NCBI RefSeq assembly: GCF_946902915.1
Contig: NZ_CAMPPY010000001.1
Location: 496,001-560,000, forward strand
Direction: 5' to 3'
From: Streptococcus sp. Marseille-Q5986
GTDB lineage: Bacteria > Bacillota > Bacilli > Lactobacillales > Streptococcaceae
DNA length: 64,000 nucleotides
Both the position numbers and the translations under genes were made by a program. Positions 17,129-26,222 of the stretch are shown one piece after another. A model generated the notes under the pieces. It had not been told where the DNA came from and ran no database searches. It saw only the letters and a list, made by a program, of their open reading frames with translations. Each line of letters starts with the position of its first letter. Within the stretch, counting starts at the first letter, position 1.

Positions 17129-17971
17129 ATGACGAAAATAGCAGTTCTTTCAGACATACATGGGAATACGACAGCCTTGGAAGCTGTACTGACTGATGCT
17201 AAAAAGGCAAAGGTAGATGAGTACTGGCTTTTGGGGGATATTCTTATGCCGGGAACGGGACGTAGAAGGATATTGAATCTTTTAGCTGCTTTGCCCATCA
17301 CAGTAAAAGTTCTTGGAAATTGGGAGAATAGTCTCTGGCGAGGCTTGCATCGTAAGCTAGATTTGACAAAAGTTAGCCATCGCTACCTCCTACGTCACTG
17401 CCAATATATCTTAGAAGAAATCAGCCCTGAAGAAATCGAAGACCTCTACAATCAACCCATGCAAGTTCATCGTCAGTTTGGTGATTTGACGGTAGGAATC
17501 ACTCACCATCTCCCAGATAAAAACTGGGGTAGAGAGTTGATTCATAGGGGAAAACAAGAAGATTTTGATAGATTGGTCAAGGAACCGCATGCCTCTATCG
17601 CAGTATATGGTCATATCCACCAACAGTTGCTTCGTTATGGAAGTGATGGACAGTTGATTCTTAATCCAGGGTCCATTGGGCAACCCTTCTTTTTAGATGC
17701 AGGATTACGTAAGGATCTGCGGGCCCAATATATGATCTTAGAGTTTGATGAAGCAGGTTTGGCTGATGTTGATTTTCGTCGAGTGGATTATGATGTAGAA
17801 GCCGAATTGCAGTTGGCCAAAGATTTAAAGCTCCCCTATTTCCAGGTCTATTATGAAAGTTTGGTAAATGGGATTCACCATACTCATAACCAGGAACTTC
17901 TGTATGAGATTGCCCAAGAACAGGGGCATGATATTGAGTTGGATGCATGGTTAGATGGTAGTAATGATTGA
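17129..17971 (+). CDS. Calcineurin-like metallophosphoesterase (YfcE/MJ0936-like)
   Basis: 280-aa cytoplasmic phosphoesterase. Metal-binding motifs in order: SDIHGN (residues 8-13), LLGDI, GNWEN, THHLPD, and YGHIHQQ followed by NPGSIGQP. ATG 17129 was chosen because it begins the fold directly and follows AGGAGAAAGG. A clear paralogue, about half identical by eye, is at 35960-36814. Substrate unknown. Confidence 0.85.
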   Translation: MTKIAVLSDIHGNTTALEAVLTDAKKAKVDEYWLLGDILMPGTGRRRILNLLAALPITVKVLGNWENSLWRGLHRKLDLTKVSHRYLLRHCQYILEEISPEEIEDLYNQPMQVHRQFGDLTVGITHHLPDKNWGRELIHRGKQEDFDRLVKEPHASIAVYGHIHQQLLRYGSDGQLILNPGSIGQPFFLDAGLRKDLRAQYMILEFDEAGLADVDFRRVDYDVEAELQLAKDLKLPYFQVYYESLVNGIHHTHNQELLYEIAQEQGHDIELDAWLDGSND

Positions 17972-17995
17972 CATGACATCAAAAAGGGGTATAAT
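17968..17995 (+). promoter_or_regulatory. Promoter of the Rrf2 gene
   Basis: -35 TTGACA (17968-17973) overlaps the stop codon of the phosphoesterase; 16-bp spacer; -10 TATAAT (17990-17995). Confidence 0.75.
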
Positions 17996-18043
17996 GGGTA
18001 TGAGAAGAGAGATGATGAGAATCTCAGGTGAAAGGGGAACAAA

Positions 18044-18481
18044 ATGCAAATTTCAAGTCGATTTACCATTGCGACCCATATGCTCATTATCATTGCTATC
18101 AAGGGCCGGGAAAGCAAGGTGACCAGTGATTTTCTCGCAGCTAGCGTTGGAGTTAATCCAGTCATTATCCGTAAGACTTTGTCGCAACTGAAAAAAGCTG
18201 GATTGATTTCAGTTGCTCGTGGGACAGGTGGTACCGAAATTATAAAGGACCTCCGAGATATCAATCTTTTTGATGTGTATCAGGCTGTCGAATGTTTGGG
18301 GAAATCTGGCAAACTCTTTCGTTTTCATGACAATCCTAATCCTAACTGTCCAGTAGGGGCCAATATTCATAAGATCTTGGATCATAAGCTAATCGAAACA
18401 CAGCAGGCGATGGAAAAACAACTGAGCCAGACAAATCTCGCCGAAATTGTAGCAGATGCAGAAGTAGGCAAGGGGATTTAA
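18044..18481 (+). CDS. Rrf2-family transcriptional regulator
   Basis: 145-aa regulator with N-terminal winged helix (ISSRFTIATHMLIIIA, then VNPVIIRKTLSQLKKAGLISVARGTGG, the Rrf2 recognition helix and wing) and a C-terminal dimerisation helix. It has one Cys in NPNCPVGANI instead of the three of Fe-S sensing IscR/NsrR proteins, so it resembles the YwnA branch and probably carries no Fe-S cluster. Target genes unknown. Confidence 0.85.
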   Translation: MQISSRFTIATHMLIIIAIKGRESKVTSDFLAASVGVNPVIIRKTLSQLKKAGLISVARGTGGTEIIKDLRDINLFDVYQAVECLGKSGKLFRFHDNPNPNCPVGANIHKILDHKLIETQQAMEKQLSQTNLAEIVADAEVGKGI

Positions 18482-18513
18482 AATCCTTGATTATCAACTA
18501 TGAAAAACTCAAA

Positions 18514-18558
18514 AATAACTAGAATAACCTAGCTTTCCTTTAGTTTTTCTAGTTATTC
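18514..18558 (+). terminator. Terminator-like hairpin after the Rrf2 gene
   Basis: AATAACTAGAA pairs with TTCTAGTTATT across a loop, followed by CTTTG. Confidence 0.6.
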
Positions 18559-18584
18559 TTTGAAAAAATAATGGAATCAAAGAA

Positions 18585-19010
18585 AATTGTTCCCATCATA
18601 AGTATCGCCTCCATACTTCTAGGCAATTTGTGTTCCTTGAGAATCAAGCTTTTCATCATACTTGACGATTTTGAGGGAAGTAATTTTATGATGATTTTGT
18701 AACTTTGCTCAGTAGTTAATGAGGAATAAAGAAGGCTGAGAAAAAATAAAAGGATCTAGTCCTGTTCAATCCAGAATTAAATCCTTTGATGTATATGTGA
18801 TTAGGACTTCTGTGTTGACGTTACGAACAGTTCAGCATAATTCCTTAAAAAGAGTCCATCTGCACTGTAGAACACCTGAGTTTTAGTTGATGAAAAACCA
18901 TTCTGAGAAAATTGTTTCTCCATTCTTGACAAGTAAAGTCAGCGAGAAATTTATTTTTGGGAGAATCAAATGATTCTGCTTTAGGATTAAAATGATGTTC
19001 CATGTTTGTT
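18585..19010 (-). other. Degenerate coding remnant of unrecognised type
   Basis: On the reverse strand broken protein-like stretches appear: MEHHFNPKAESFDSPKNKFL near 18985, then in a shifted frame TQVFYSADGLFLRNYAELF, then after stops HHKITSLKIVKYDEKLDSQG near 18650. They are interrupted by several stops and shifts. I do not recognise the ancestor gene. Confidence 0.3.
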
Positions 19011-19079
19011 AGTTTAACACAAAGTAAATCATTTTACCAGAAAAATACTTAACTGGTTTTCTAATCCTCCGCGATTGCA

Positions 19080-19320
19080 TTTAAAAGCTGATATGAATTC
19101 ATTAGACCTATTTTTGCTGAAGCTCCATTCTACTGGACTCATAAGAGGTAACTTTGCACGAGCTGTTACAAAAAACTGGTAAATATAAATCCAGATAAAG
19201 TGAACGTCCATTTCTATCATAATGCAACAACCGTTTACTCTGCAAGTGGAGGAAACTCCAGACGTAGGAGTTGGCAGTGCTTGTCTCAAACTAAACATTT
19301 CTGAAACGGTGTTATACTTT
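19080..19320 (+). other. Second degenerate stretch before the pullulanase promoter
   Basis: Forward-strand protein-like pieces LKADMNSLDLFLLKLHSTG and, in another frame, NINPDKVNVHFYHNATTVYS. No intact frame, no family recognised. With 18585-19010 it makes 18482-19428 about 0.95 kb without an intact gene. Confidence 0.25.
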
Positions 19321-19428
19321 AGCTTGACCTTGTGGAAATCATTGACTTGCTTTAGTATAGCAGAATAGCTATTTTTTTGTTATATTTTATGTTATAACGA
19401 GAAAATAAAATATTTTAAATCAAAACAC

Positions 19429-19457
19429 TTGACTTTTTTTGAAAACGATTGCATAAT
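19429..19457 (+). promoter_or_regulatory. Pullulanase promoter with cre site
   Basis: -35 TTGACT (19429-19434), 17-bp spacer, -10 CATAAT (19452-19457). TGAAAACGATTGCA (19440-19453) fits the cre consensus and occupies the spacer and edge of the -10. CcpA repression in glucose is the expected control for an alpha-glucan enzyme. Confidence 0.8.
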
Positions 19458-19490
19458 AGAAGGTGATGAAATATATCAAAGGAGTATGTT

Positions 19491-22400
19491 ATGGCTATTA
19501 AAGAGACGAAAACCTTGCGTGGGTTTAGGATGTGGAAATCAGGGAAACGCTGGTTGTTTGGTACTGCTGTTATCGCCAGTGTTTTATTAGGGGGAGAGTC
19601 GAAAGCGTTTGCAGACAGCCCCGTTCCCACAAATCCCGCAGTGATAGAAGAGGTGTACAGTATACCACAGGATTCCCCTGAAAAAATTCAAAAAGATGTA
19701 TCTGTGGGAGATGATAAGACTATCTCTTCCACAGTTGTAGCAACATCTGGTGAGCAAGCTGGGAAAGAGAATAATGAACGAGAGACTGTATCAAAAAGTA
19801 AAGACAGTAAAGAACAATCCGAATTAACATCAGTTAACACTGAAAACAAAGAACATACAGTGGATACTGCTGTAAATGAACAGATAGTCAAGAATGCTGT
19901 CTCAACAGCGGATAAGCTAAAACCAGTAGCTCAGGTCGCTCAAGATGTACGCATCCACTACAAACCAGCAGCTGGTGATACAAGAGACTACTATGCCTGG
20001 GTTTGGGGAGATACTGCTCAACACCAGACCAGCGGACGCTTCTTAAAAATGGAAAAAAGGGGGGGGAGCGTGTCCTAACAGTCAAGCCAGACGCAGATGT
20101 ACAATCTTTCCAATATATTATTACTGACAAGGGAGAATGGTCTGGAGCAACTAAAGTCAGTGGTCAAGAAGACATGACGGCAACTGTCCTCAAAGCAAGT
20201 GCTGTTGACATCTACCATGGTGCAGATGGCTGGTATTCACAGTTTTTGAATGTCCAAACTCCAGAATTTGATAAAAAGTATGGCTATACCGATAAAGTCG
20301 TAAATAAGCAAGGTAAATTTGATGTTGTCGGTTCTAAAGGAGCATTGGGAGCGACCCTACATGCTGACGGCAGCGCAACTATCAATGTCTGGGCACCGAC
20401 CGCAGAGAAAGTTACTTTAAATATTTATCAATCAACAGCAGAAAATGCCCCTCTTCTGAAACAATTTGAAATGACTCGTGGGACCGATGAAAATCAAAAT
20501 GACCATACTAAAAACACAATTGGACTTTGGAGCTATCATCTAAAACCAAGTGAAGTAGCGTCAACATTGAAAACACTTGATAAGGTTGCTTACGATTACA
20601 CCCTCACCATACCTAAAGCTTACTTCATCCAGAAGACGGAAGATTGGTATGAGGAAAAACCAGGTGTATGGAAAAAACGCGGAGACAAATATGTCAATTC
20701 TGCTTCTGCATCTAAAGACACAAAAGAAGAACTCTCATCCACCGCTTCTCATGCACAGATTGCTAAAATGTACAACGGTCCTGCGGAAACAGTTACCACC
20801 CAGGATCCTTACTCAGTAGCAGTTGTCAAAAACGGGAAACGCTCTGTTATTTTAGATCCAACTACTGTTGGAGGGAAAGTTACTGTTAGTCAGAATAAGC
20901 GTGTGAACTCTAAAACAAAGTTGAGTGTACTCGAAGTTGACGTACGTGACTTCTCTATCGATAAAAGCTCGGGTGTAACAGAAGCAAATAAAGGGAACTA
21001 TCTTGGACTTGTTGAGAAAGGGACAACTGATCCAAAAACAGGCAAAAAGACAGGACTAGACTATCTACGTTATCTCGGAGTAAACTATCTCCAAATCATG
21101 CCTATCTATGACTATCAAACAGTTCCTGAACTAGAAAAGAACGATCCAAAAAACAACGAAATTTCTAAGGAATTCTCAGCGAATGACCAACAAAACTGGG
21201 GATATGATCCTAAAAACTACAATGTCCCTGAAGGTTCCTATGCGACGGATCCAAGTGACCCTGAAAATCGTATCCGTGAAGTCAAGACCATGGTTCAAAA
21301 ACTCCATGATGCAGGCTTAAATCTCGTCATGGATGTCGTCTACAATCACCTCTATGATGGACAAAGCAATCCTTTTGAATACACAGTTCCTGGCTACTAT
21401 TATGCCATTAATAGAGATGGAAAGATGAACAATGATGTCGGCGTAGGAAATGCCATACGCTCCAACTCCGAAATGATGCGTCAGTACATCGTCAACTCAG
21501 TTGCTTACTGGGCGATGGAATACGGAATGGATGGATTCCGTTTTGACGCTATGAGCGACCTCGACGTGAAAACGATGAAAGCTGTTCGTGAAGCAATCAA
21601 CAAGATTGACCCTAACATCGTAACCTACGGTGAAGGTTGGGACAGCATGGGTAAATATTTAGAAAAAGACGGTGACAAGCCAGCTAGTGTCGGCAATGCC
21701 AAAGATACCCCAGAAGTTGGCTATTTTGATAGTGTTGGACGTGATTCCATCGCAGGTTCTCATTATGACAATGGCAACCCTCCAGGATTCGTTAATCGTC
21801 AATCAGATTATAAGCATGATGAAGGAAAAATAAAGACCTTAGTCGACAGTCTCATGGGGGGTCATGGTCGTAGTTTTGCTAATGCTTCTCAACAACTCAA
21901 CTATGTAGAAGTACATGATGGTATGACCTTGAGTGACTTGCTCAAACATTATAATCCTGATGATACAGAAGAAGAACACATGAATCGTGTCGAGTTAGCC
22001 ACAGCCATGAGTGCTCTCTCTCAAGGGATTCATTTTTCACAACATGGTCAAGAATTTCTCCGTTCCAAGTCAAACTCACATAACACCTATAATGCTGGTG
22101 ATGAGAAAAACAAGATTGATTGGGGGCTTGTCAACAAAAATGCAGATGCAGTAAACTTCACTAAATCACTGATCAGCTTGCGAAAAAATGAACCTTTGTG
22201 GCACCTGTCTGACTATCAAAAGGAGATTTTCAAACACATGAAAATCACCAATGCTCAAAAAGGATCAGGTATCGTTACTTATGAATTGACCAAGGAAAAC
22301 GGTGATCGCTATCTTGCTGTCTTTAATAATAATACTTTTTCAGACAACAACTCTAGCCTAACTTTGGGAGAAAACAGTTATTATTATGGTTCTGACAAGA

Positions 22401-24373
22401 ACCGCGGCGATATTAACGACTTTAGCAATGCTTATGTGGTCGCTACTAACTCTAAGAACTTGTATGACAAGATTGGCAAAGTTAACGGTAGTAAGACTAT
22501 CACGATGGATAAGCTGTCTGCGACAATCTTATACTTACCAAAAGCTAAGATTACAAACGAGAGTGTTGTACGCGAAACCATCCGCTATGTCAATACAAAT
22601 GGAGAAACAGTTTCTCCTGATAAAGTCCAAGAAACAACACGTGTAACAGTACAGCAAACAGACCCTCAAAAGAAATTCAGCTATGTAAAATCTGGTATCG
22701 GTGCGGAGAATGAAAAGGTACTGGGTTACCGTCAAAACATCCTTGATGGAGTTTCACAAGAGGATAAGATCATCGAGAAAAACTACATTGCAACTAATGC
22801 TCAAGGAGAATTGACAGTTGCAAATGGTGAGGTGATACTTGGTGCTGATGGAAAACCAGTAGATACAGAGAATGTCAAGTGGGTATTAGAATCAGAATAT
22901 AACTTCAAAGCAGTTCCGCATCCACAAGTGGAAGGATATAAGGTCAAACAGACTAGCGAACCCAGCAATAACCTATCTGAAGTTCCAGCTCAAAGCACAA
23001 AAATAAATGTCGAAATCACGGTAACCTATGAGAAGATAGTATGGCAAGTTACTCCGGATGAAGGTGTCAAAGCTCCATCAGTAGAACAACCACGCTTGGA
23101 TGTAGTAACGGAAGAAGTTCCATTCAAGACCATAGAACGAGCAAATCCACAATTACCGAAAGGAACCAGAAAAGTTGTTCAAGAAGGTAAGGTTGGAGAG
23201 AAGACGACTTTGGTTGAAGTGACTATTGAAAACGGTCAAGAAACAGGTCGTGTTACTCGCGATAGCTTTATCTCTAAAACTCCAGTGGATCAGATTGTAG
23301 AAATTGGTAAGCCGGTAGAACAGGTTACTCCAGATGAGGGAGCAACAGCGCCGATAGAAGAGAAACCACGCTTGGATGTAGTAACGGAAGAAGTTCCATT
23401 CCAGACCATAGAACGAGCAAATCCACAATTACCGAAAGGAACCAGAAAAGTTGTTCAAGAAGGTAAGGTTGGAGAGAAGACGACTTTGGTTGAAGTGACT
23501 ATTGAAAACGGTCAAGAAACAGGTCGTGTTACTCGCGATAGCTTTATCTCTAAAACTCCAGTGGATCAGATTGTAGAAATTGGTAAGCCGGTAGAACAGG
23601 TTACTCCAGATGAGGGAGCAACAGCGCCGGTAGAAGAGAAACCACGCTTGGATGTAGTGACGGAAACGGTTCCATTCCAGACCATAGAACGGGCAAATCC
23701 ACAATTGCCTAAGGGAACAAGAAAAATTGTTCAAGAAGGTAAGGTTGGAGAGAAGACAACTTTGGTTGAAATTACTGTTAAGAATGGCCAAGAAACAGGG
23801 CGCATGACACGTGATAGCTTTATCTCTAAAACTCCAGTGGATCAGATTGTAGAAATTGGTAAGCCGGTAGAACAGGTTACTCCAGATGAGGGAGCAACAG
23901 CGCCGATAGAAGAGAAACCACGCTTGGATGTGGTGACAGAAACGGTTCCATTCCAGACCATAGAACGAGCAAATCCACAATTGCCTAAGGGAACAAGAAA
24001 AATTGTTCAAGAAGGTAAGGTCGGTGAGAAGACAACTTTGGTTGAAATTACTGTTAAGAATGGCCAAGAAACAGGGCGCATGACACGTGATAGCTTTATC
24101 TCCAAAATCCCAGTGGATCAGATTGTGGAAGTGGGAACTAGGGAAGAGAAACCAACACTGCCAAGTACGCCAGAAACTCCTACACAGGACCAAATGAACA
24201 AGTCGACTGTGACACAAGTGAAGAAAGGCAAAACAGAATCTCCTACCCAAGAGCAGGTAAACAAGAAAGCTGCAACATTACCAAATACAGGAACAGCATC
24301 GGATTCATCCTTCCTTCTCGGCCTCCTAATGGCATTGACAGGAGTGCTCTTGATGAAGAAAAAAGATGAATAA
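19491..24373 (+). pseudogene. Cell-wall-anchored type I pullulanase, frameshifted at a G8 tract
   Basis: Surface alpha-1,6-glucan debranching enzyme. N-terminus has a KxYKxGKxW-like signal (FRMWKSGKRWLFGTAVIASV). A PUD/CBM41 starch-binding domain begins at VRIHYKPAAGDTRDYYAWVW. After GRFLKMEK the reading frame is lost in AAAAAAGGGGGGGG (20051-20064); the next frame continues ERVLTVKPDADVQ to the end. Catalytic GH13 motifs are NWGYDP (about 21199), VMDVVYNH, GFRFDAM (nucleophile Asp), YGEGWD (acid Glu) and VEVHDGM. Then a mucin-binding-like region, four 92-aa G5 repeats (23040-24134), LPNTG and a membrane tail ending KKKDE. One base more, or two fewer, in the tract restores about 1,627 residues, so it may be phase-variable, a true pseudogene or a read error. 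Confidence 0.8.
23040..24134 (+). repeat. Four tandem 276-bp repeats encoding G5 domains
   Basis: CACGCTTGGATG recurs at 23091, 23367, 23643 and 23919, a constant 276-bp (92-codon) period. Each unit encodes PRLDVVTE..VPF.TIERANP ... GKVGEKTTLVE ... RDSFISK.PVDQIVE, a G5 domain. Units 1-2 and units 3-4 form more similar pairs (VTIENGQETGRVTR versus ITVKNGQETGRMTR). Confidence 0.92.
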
Positions 24374-24430
24374 AGATTTAGAAAACGTAGGCTCTCTGTC
24401 AACTATAATTGGTTCATAAAAACTAAAATT

Positions 24431-24460
24431 TGGAGAGGACCAGTTTGGTCTTCTCTTTAT
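24431..24460 (+). terminator. Pullulanase terminator
   Basis: GGAGAGGACCA pairs with TGGTCTTCTC and is followed by TTTATATT. Confidence 0.7.
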
Positions 24461-24700
24461 ATTATGTATAGTACAGTTAGCTACTGCCGAAACCCAAGTG
24501 GTACACTTGGAATAAGCCGCTGTGGATTAGTTCATTTCCTCCAATCGCTTGACGATTTCTGAAAGGCTCTAACCACAGCTTTTTGTTTCAATTGGTAATG
24601 AGTTTGATAAGGCATAGGCGTTTTATCTCGTGTAAGGTAACAAGGCAAAAAGTTCGTGGATAACCAAGTGGACTTGAATACTATATCTGGAGGTACTCCT
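24461..24700 (+). other. Non-coding region 5' of the IS110 element
   Basis: About 240 bp without a gene. It contains a possible hairpin pair CTGTGGATTAG ... CTCTAACCACAG (about 24520-24583) and probably includes the left end of the IS110 element, whose family lacks clear inverted repeats, so the end cannot be placed. Confidence 0.4.
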
Positions 24701-25846
24701 ATGCTTTATGTTGGCATTGATGTCGCTAAAAATAAACACGATGTTACAGCCTTGAATGCCCAAGGAAAAACTGTTCTCAAACCACTCACTGTTTCAAATA
24801 CCAGAGCTGGTTTTGAAATCTTAGGTCAGTTTCTTCGACAGCTCAACCAAGACTGTCTCATCGCTCTTGAAGATACTGGACATTATGGCTTTAATCTATT
24901 GAACTTCTTGCATAAACAAGGATATAAAGTTTACACCTACAATCCTTTGCTCATCAAGGAATTTGCCAAATCATTATCACTTCGAAAGACTAAAACGGAT
25001 AAGAAAGATGCTCATGTCATCGCTCTTAAACTTCTTTCTGACTCAAACCGTGAATAATTTCAACACGATAAGCGACAAGAAGAACTAAAAATCCTAACTA
25101 GACATATTCATCGACTCAAGAAGAAACAGTCTGATTGGAAAGTACAATACACTCGCTGTCTTGATATCATCTTTCCTGAGTTGGATAAAATCGTTGGAAA
25201 GCATTCAGAATATACCTACCAACTCTTGACACGCTACCCTAACCCTCAGAAAATGCTTGAGACAGGATTTGATAATCGGATAGAAATGAAATGGCTGACC
25301 GCTCCTAAAACTCAGGATATTCTCTCGGTCGCACGTGGTTCTATTGGCACAACATCTCCTGCTCGTGAATTCGAACTCATCGAAATCATTGAAAACATCA
25401 AGCATTATAACATACTCATTGAAAAGACGGAAAAACAAGTCAATGACTTGATGGCTGAGATCAACTCGGTCATCACGACGGTTACTGGGATTAGGAATCG
25501 TTTAGGTGTCGTCATCTTGGCTGAGATTCGAAATATTCATGCCTTTGATAAATGATGCTCAATTACAAGCTTTCGCTGGCCAGCTCTCTCTATTTACCAG
25601 TCAGGTCAGAACGATTTAGCAGGGAATGTGTTCAAACGGGGTTCCCCTCATCTGCGTTGAGCGCTCATACAAGCTGCCAAAACAAGTGCTCGCTTTGCCC
25701 CTGCTTTTAAGGCCTATCTTAGGACTAAGTTAGAGCAAGGAAAACATTACAATCTAGCCATCATTCACCTTGCAAAAAAACTTATCAGAACCCTGTTTTA
25801 TCTCCTCAAAAACAGGCTACTCTTTGACGAACAAAAAGTGACCTAA
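24701..25846 (+). pseudogene. IS110-family transposase, inactivated
   Basis: DEDD transposase of the IS110 family. Start MLYVGIDVAKNKHDVTALN (first catalytic Asp) behind GGAGG, continuing with LEDTGHYG and KTDKKDAHVIALKL. An in-frame stop occurs at 25055-25057, the frame continues to a second stop at 25553-25555, and shifts are needed to read AQLQAFAG and the C-terminal transposase_20 part ALIQAAKTSARFAPAFKAYL, ending IRTLFYLLKNRLLF. At least four lesions, so dead. Its location directly after the pullulanase terminator suggests an insertion-tolerant site. Confidence 0.85.
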
Positions 25847-26192
25847 CTTCTAAATTTAGCACAAGATAACTTTTGAAAAAATAGACTTTTTCAAGGATTC
25901 TTTGCCCTACTCTAAAATCATCAATTTTGAAACAAGAAGTATGTTAGATAAAATTATTGTCTTTTCTTATAGTCTATCTTTTTGAGTTAAGGGTGATAAA
26001 AATGTGGGTTTTTAAAGTTGTCAATCATCAAAGAATTGTACTCTTTTCGGTGGGGTGACACAACACAGAAATTATAAAGTGTATTTATATTGGGCTTTGG
26101 TTTTAATATAAAGTGGCTCTATACTTTTGTCGCTGGGGCTGATGCTATCTTTGTAAAAGTAAGCCTAAATAGAGAAAATCTAGAAATCATGT
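25847..26192 (+). other. Gene-free region between the IS110 element and recJ
   Basis: AT-rich, no intact reading frame. It may include the right end of the IS110 element. The segment around 26030-26130 (TTTTCGGTGGGGTGACACAA; GTGGCTCTATACTTTTGTCG) looks like insertion-sequence scar, but I could not assign it. Confidence 0.35.
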
Positions 26193-26198
26193 TATAAT
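26190..26198 (+). promoter_or_regulatory. Extended -10 promoter of recJ
   Basis: TGTTATAAT, -10 TATAAT at 26193-26198, about 25 bp before the first recJ start candidate. Confidence 0.55.
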
Positions 26199-26222
26199 GA
26201 AGCAATAGAATTCTTAGAAAGA

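Noticed and set aside
18585..19320. Possible functional small RNA or gene in the gap before the pullulanase
   Set aside because: Only interrupted protein-like fragments are visible and no convincing promoter plus terminator pair defines a transcript; described as degenerate sequence instead.
23040..24134. Possible CRISPR-like or satellite array because of regular spacing
   Set aside because: Units are long (276 bp), in frame and encode G5 domains; there are no short repeats with unique spacers.
23429..24250. 273-codon open frame on the reverse strand opposite the G5 repeats
   Set aside because: Its own repeat structure mirrors the 276-bp repeats of the forward coding strand; a shadow of biased codons, with no ribosome site or recognisable protein.
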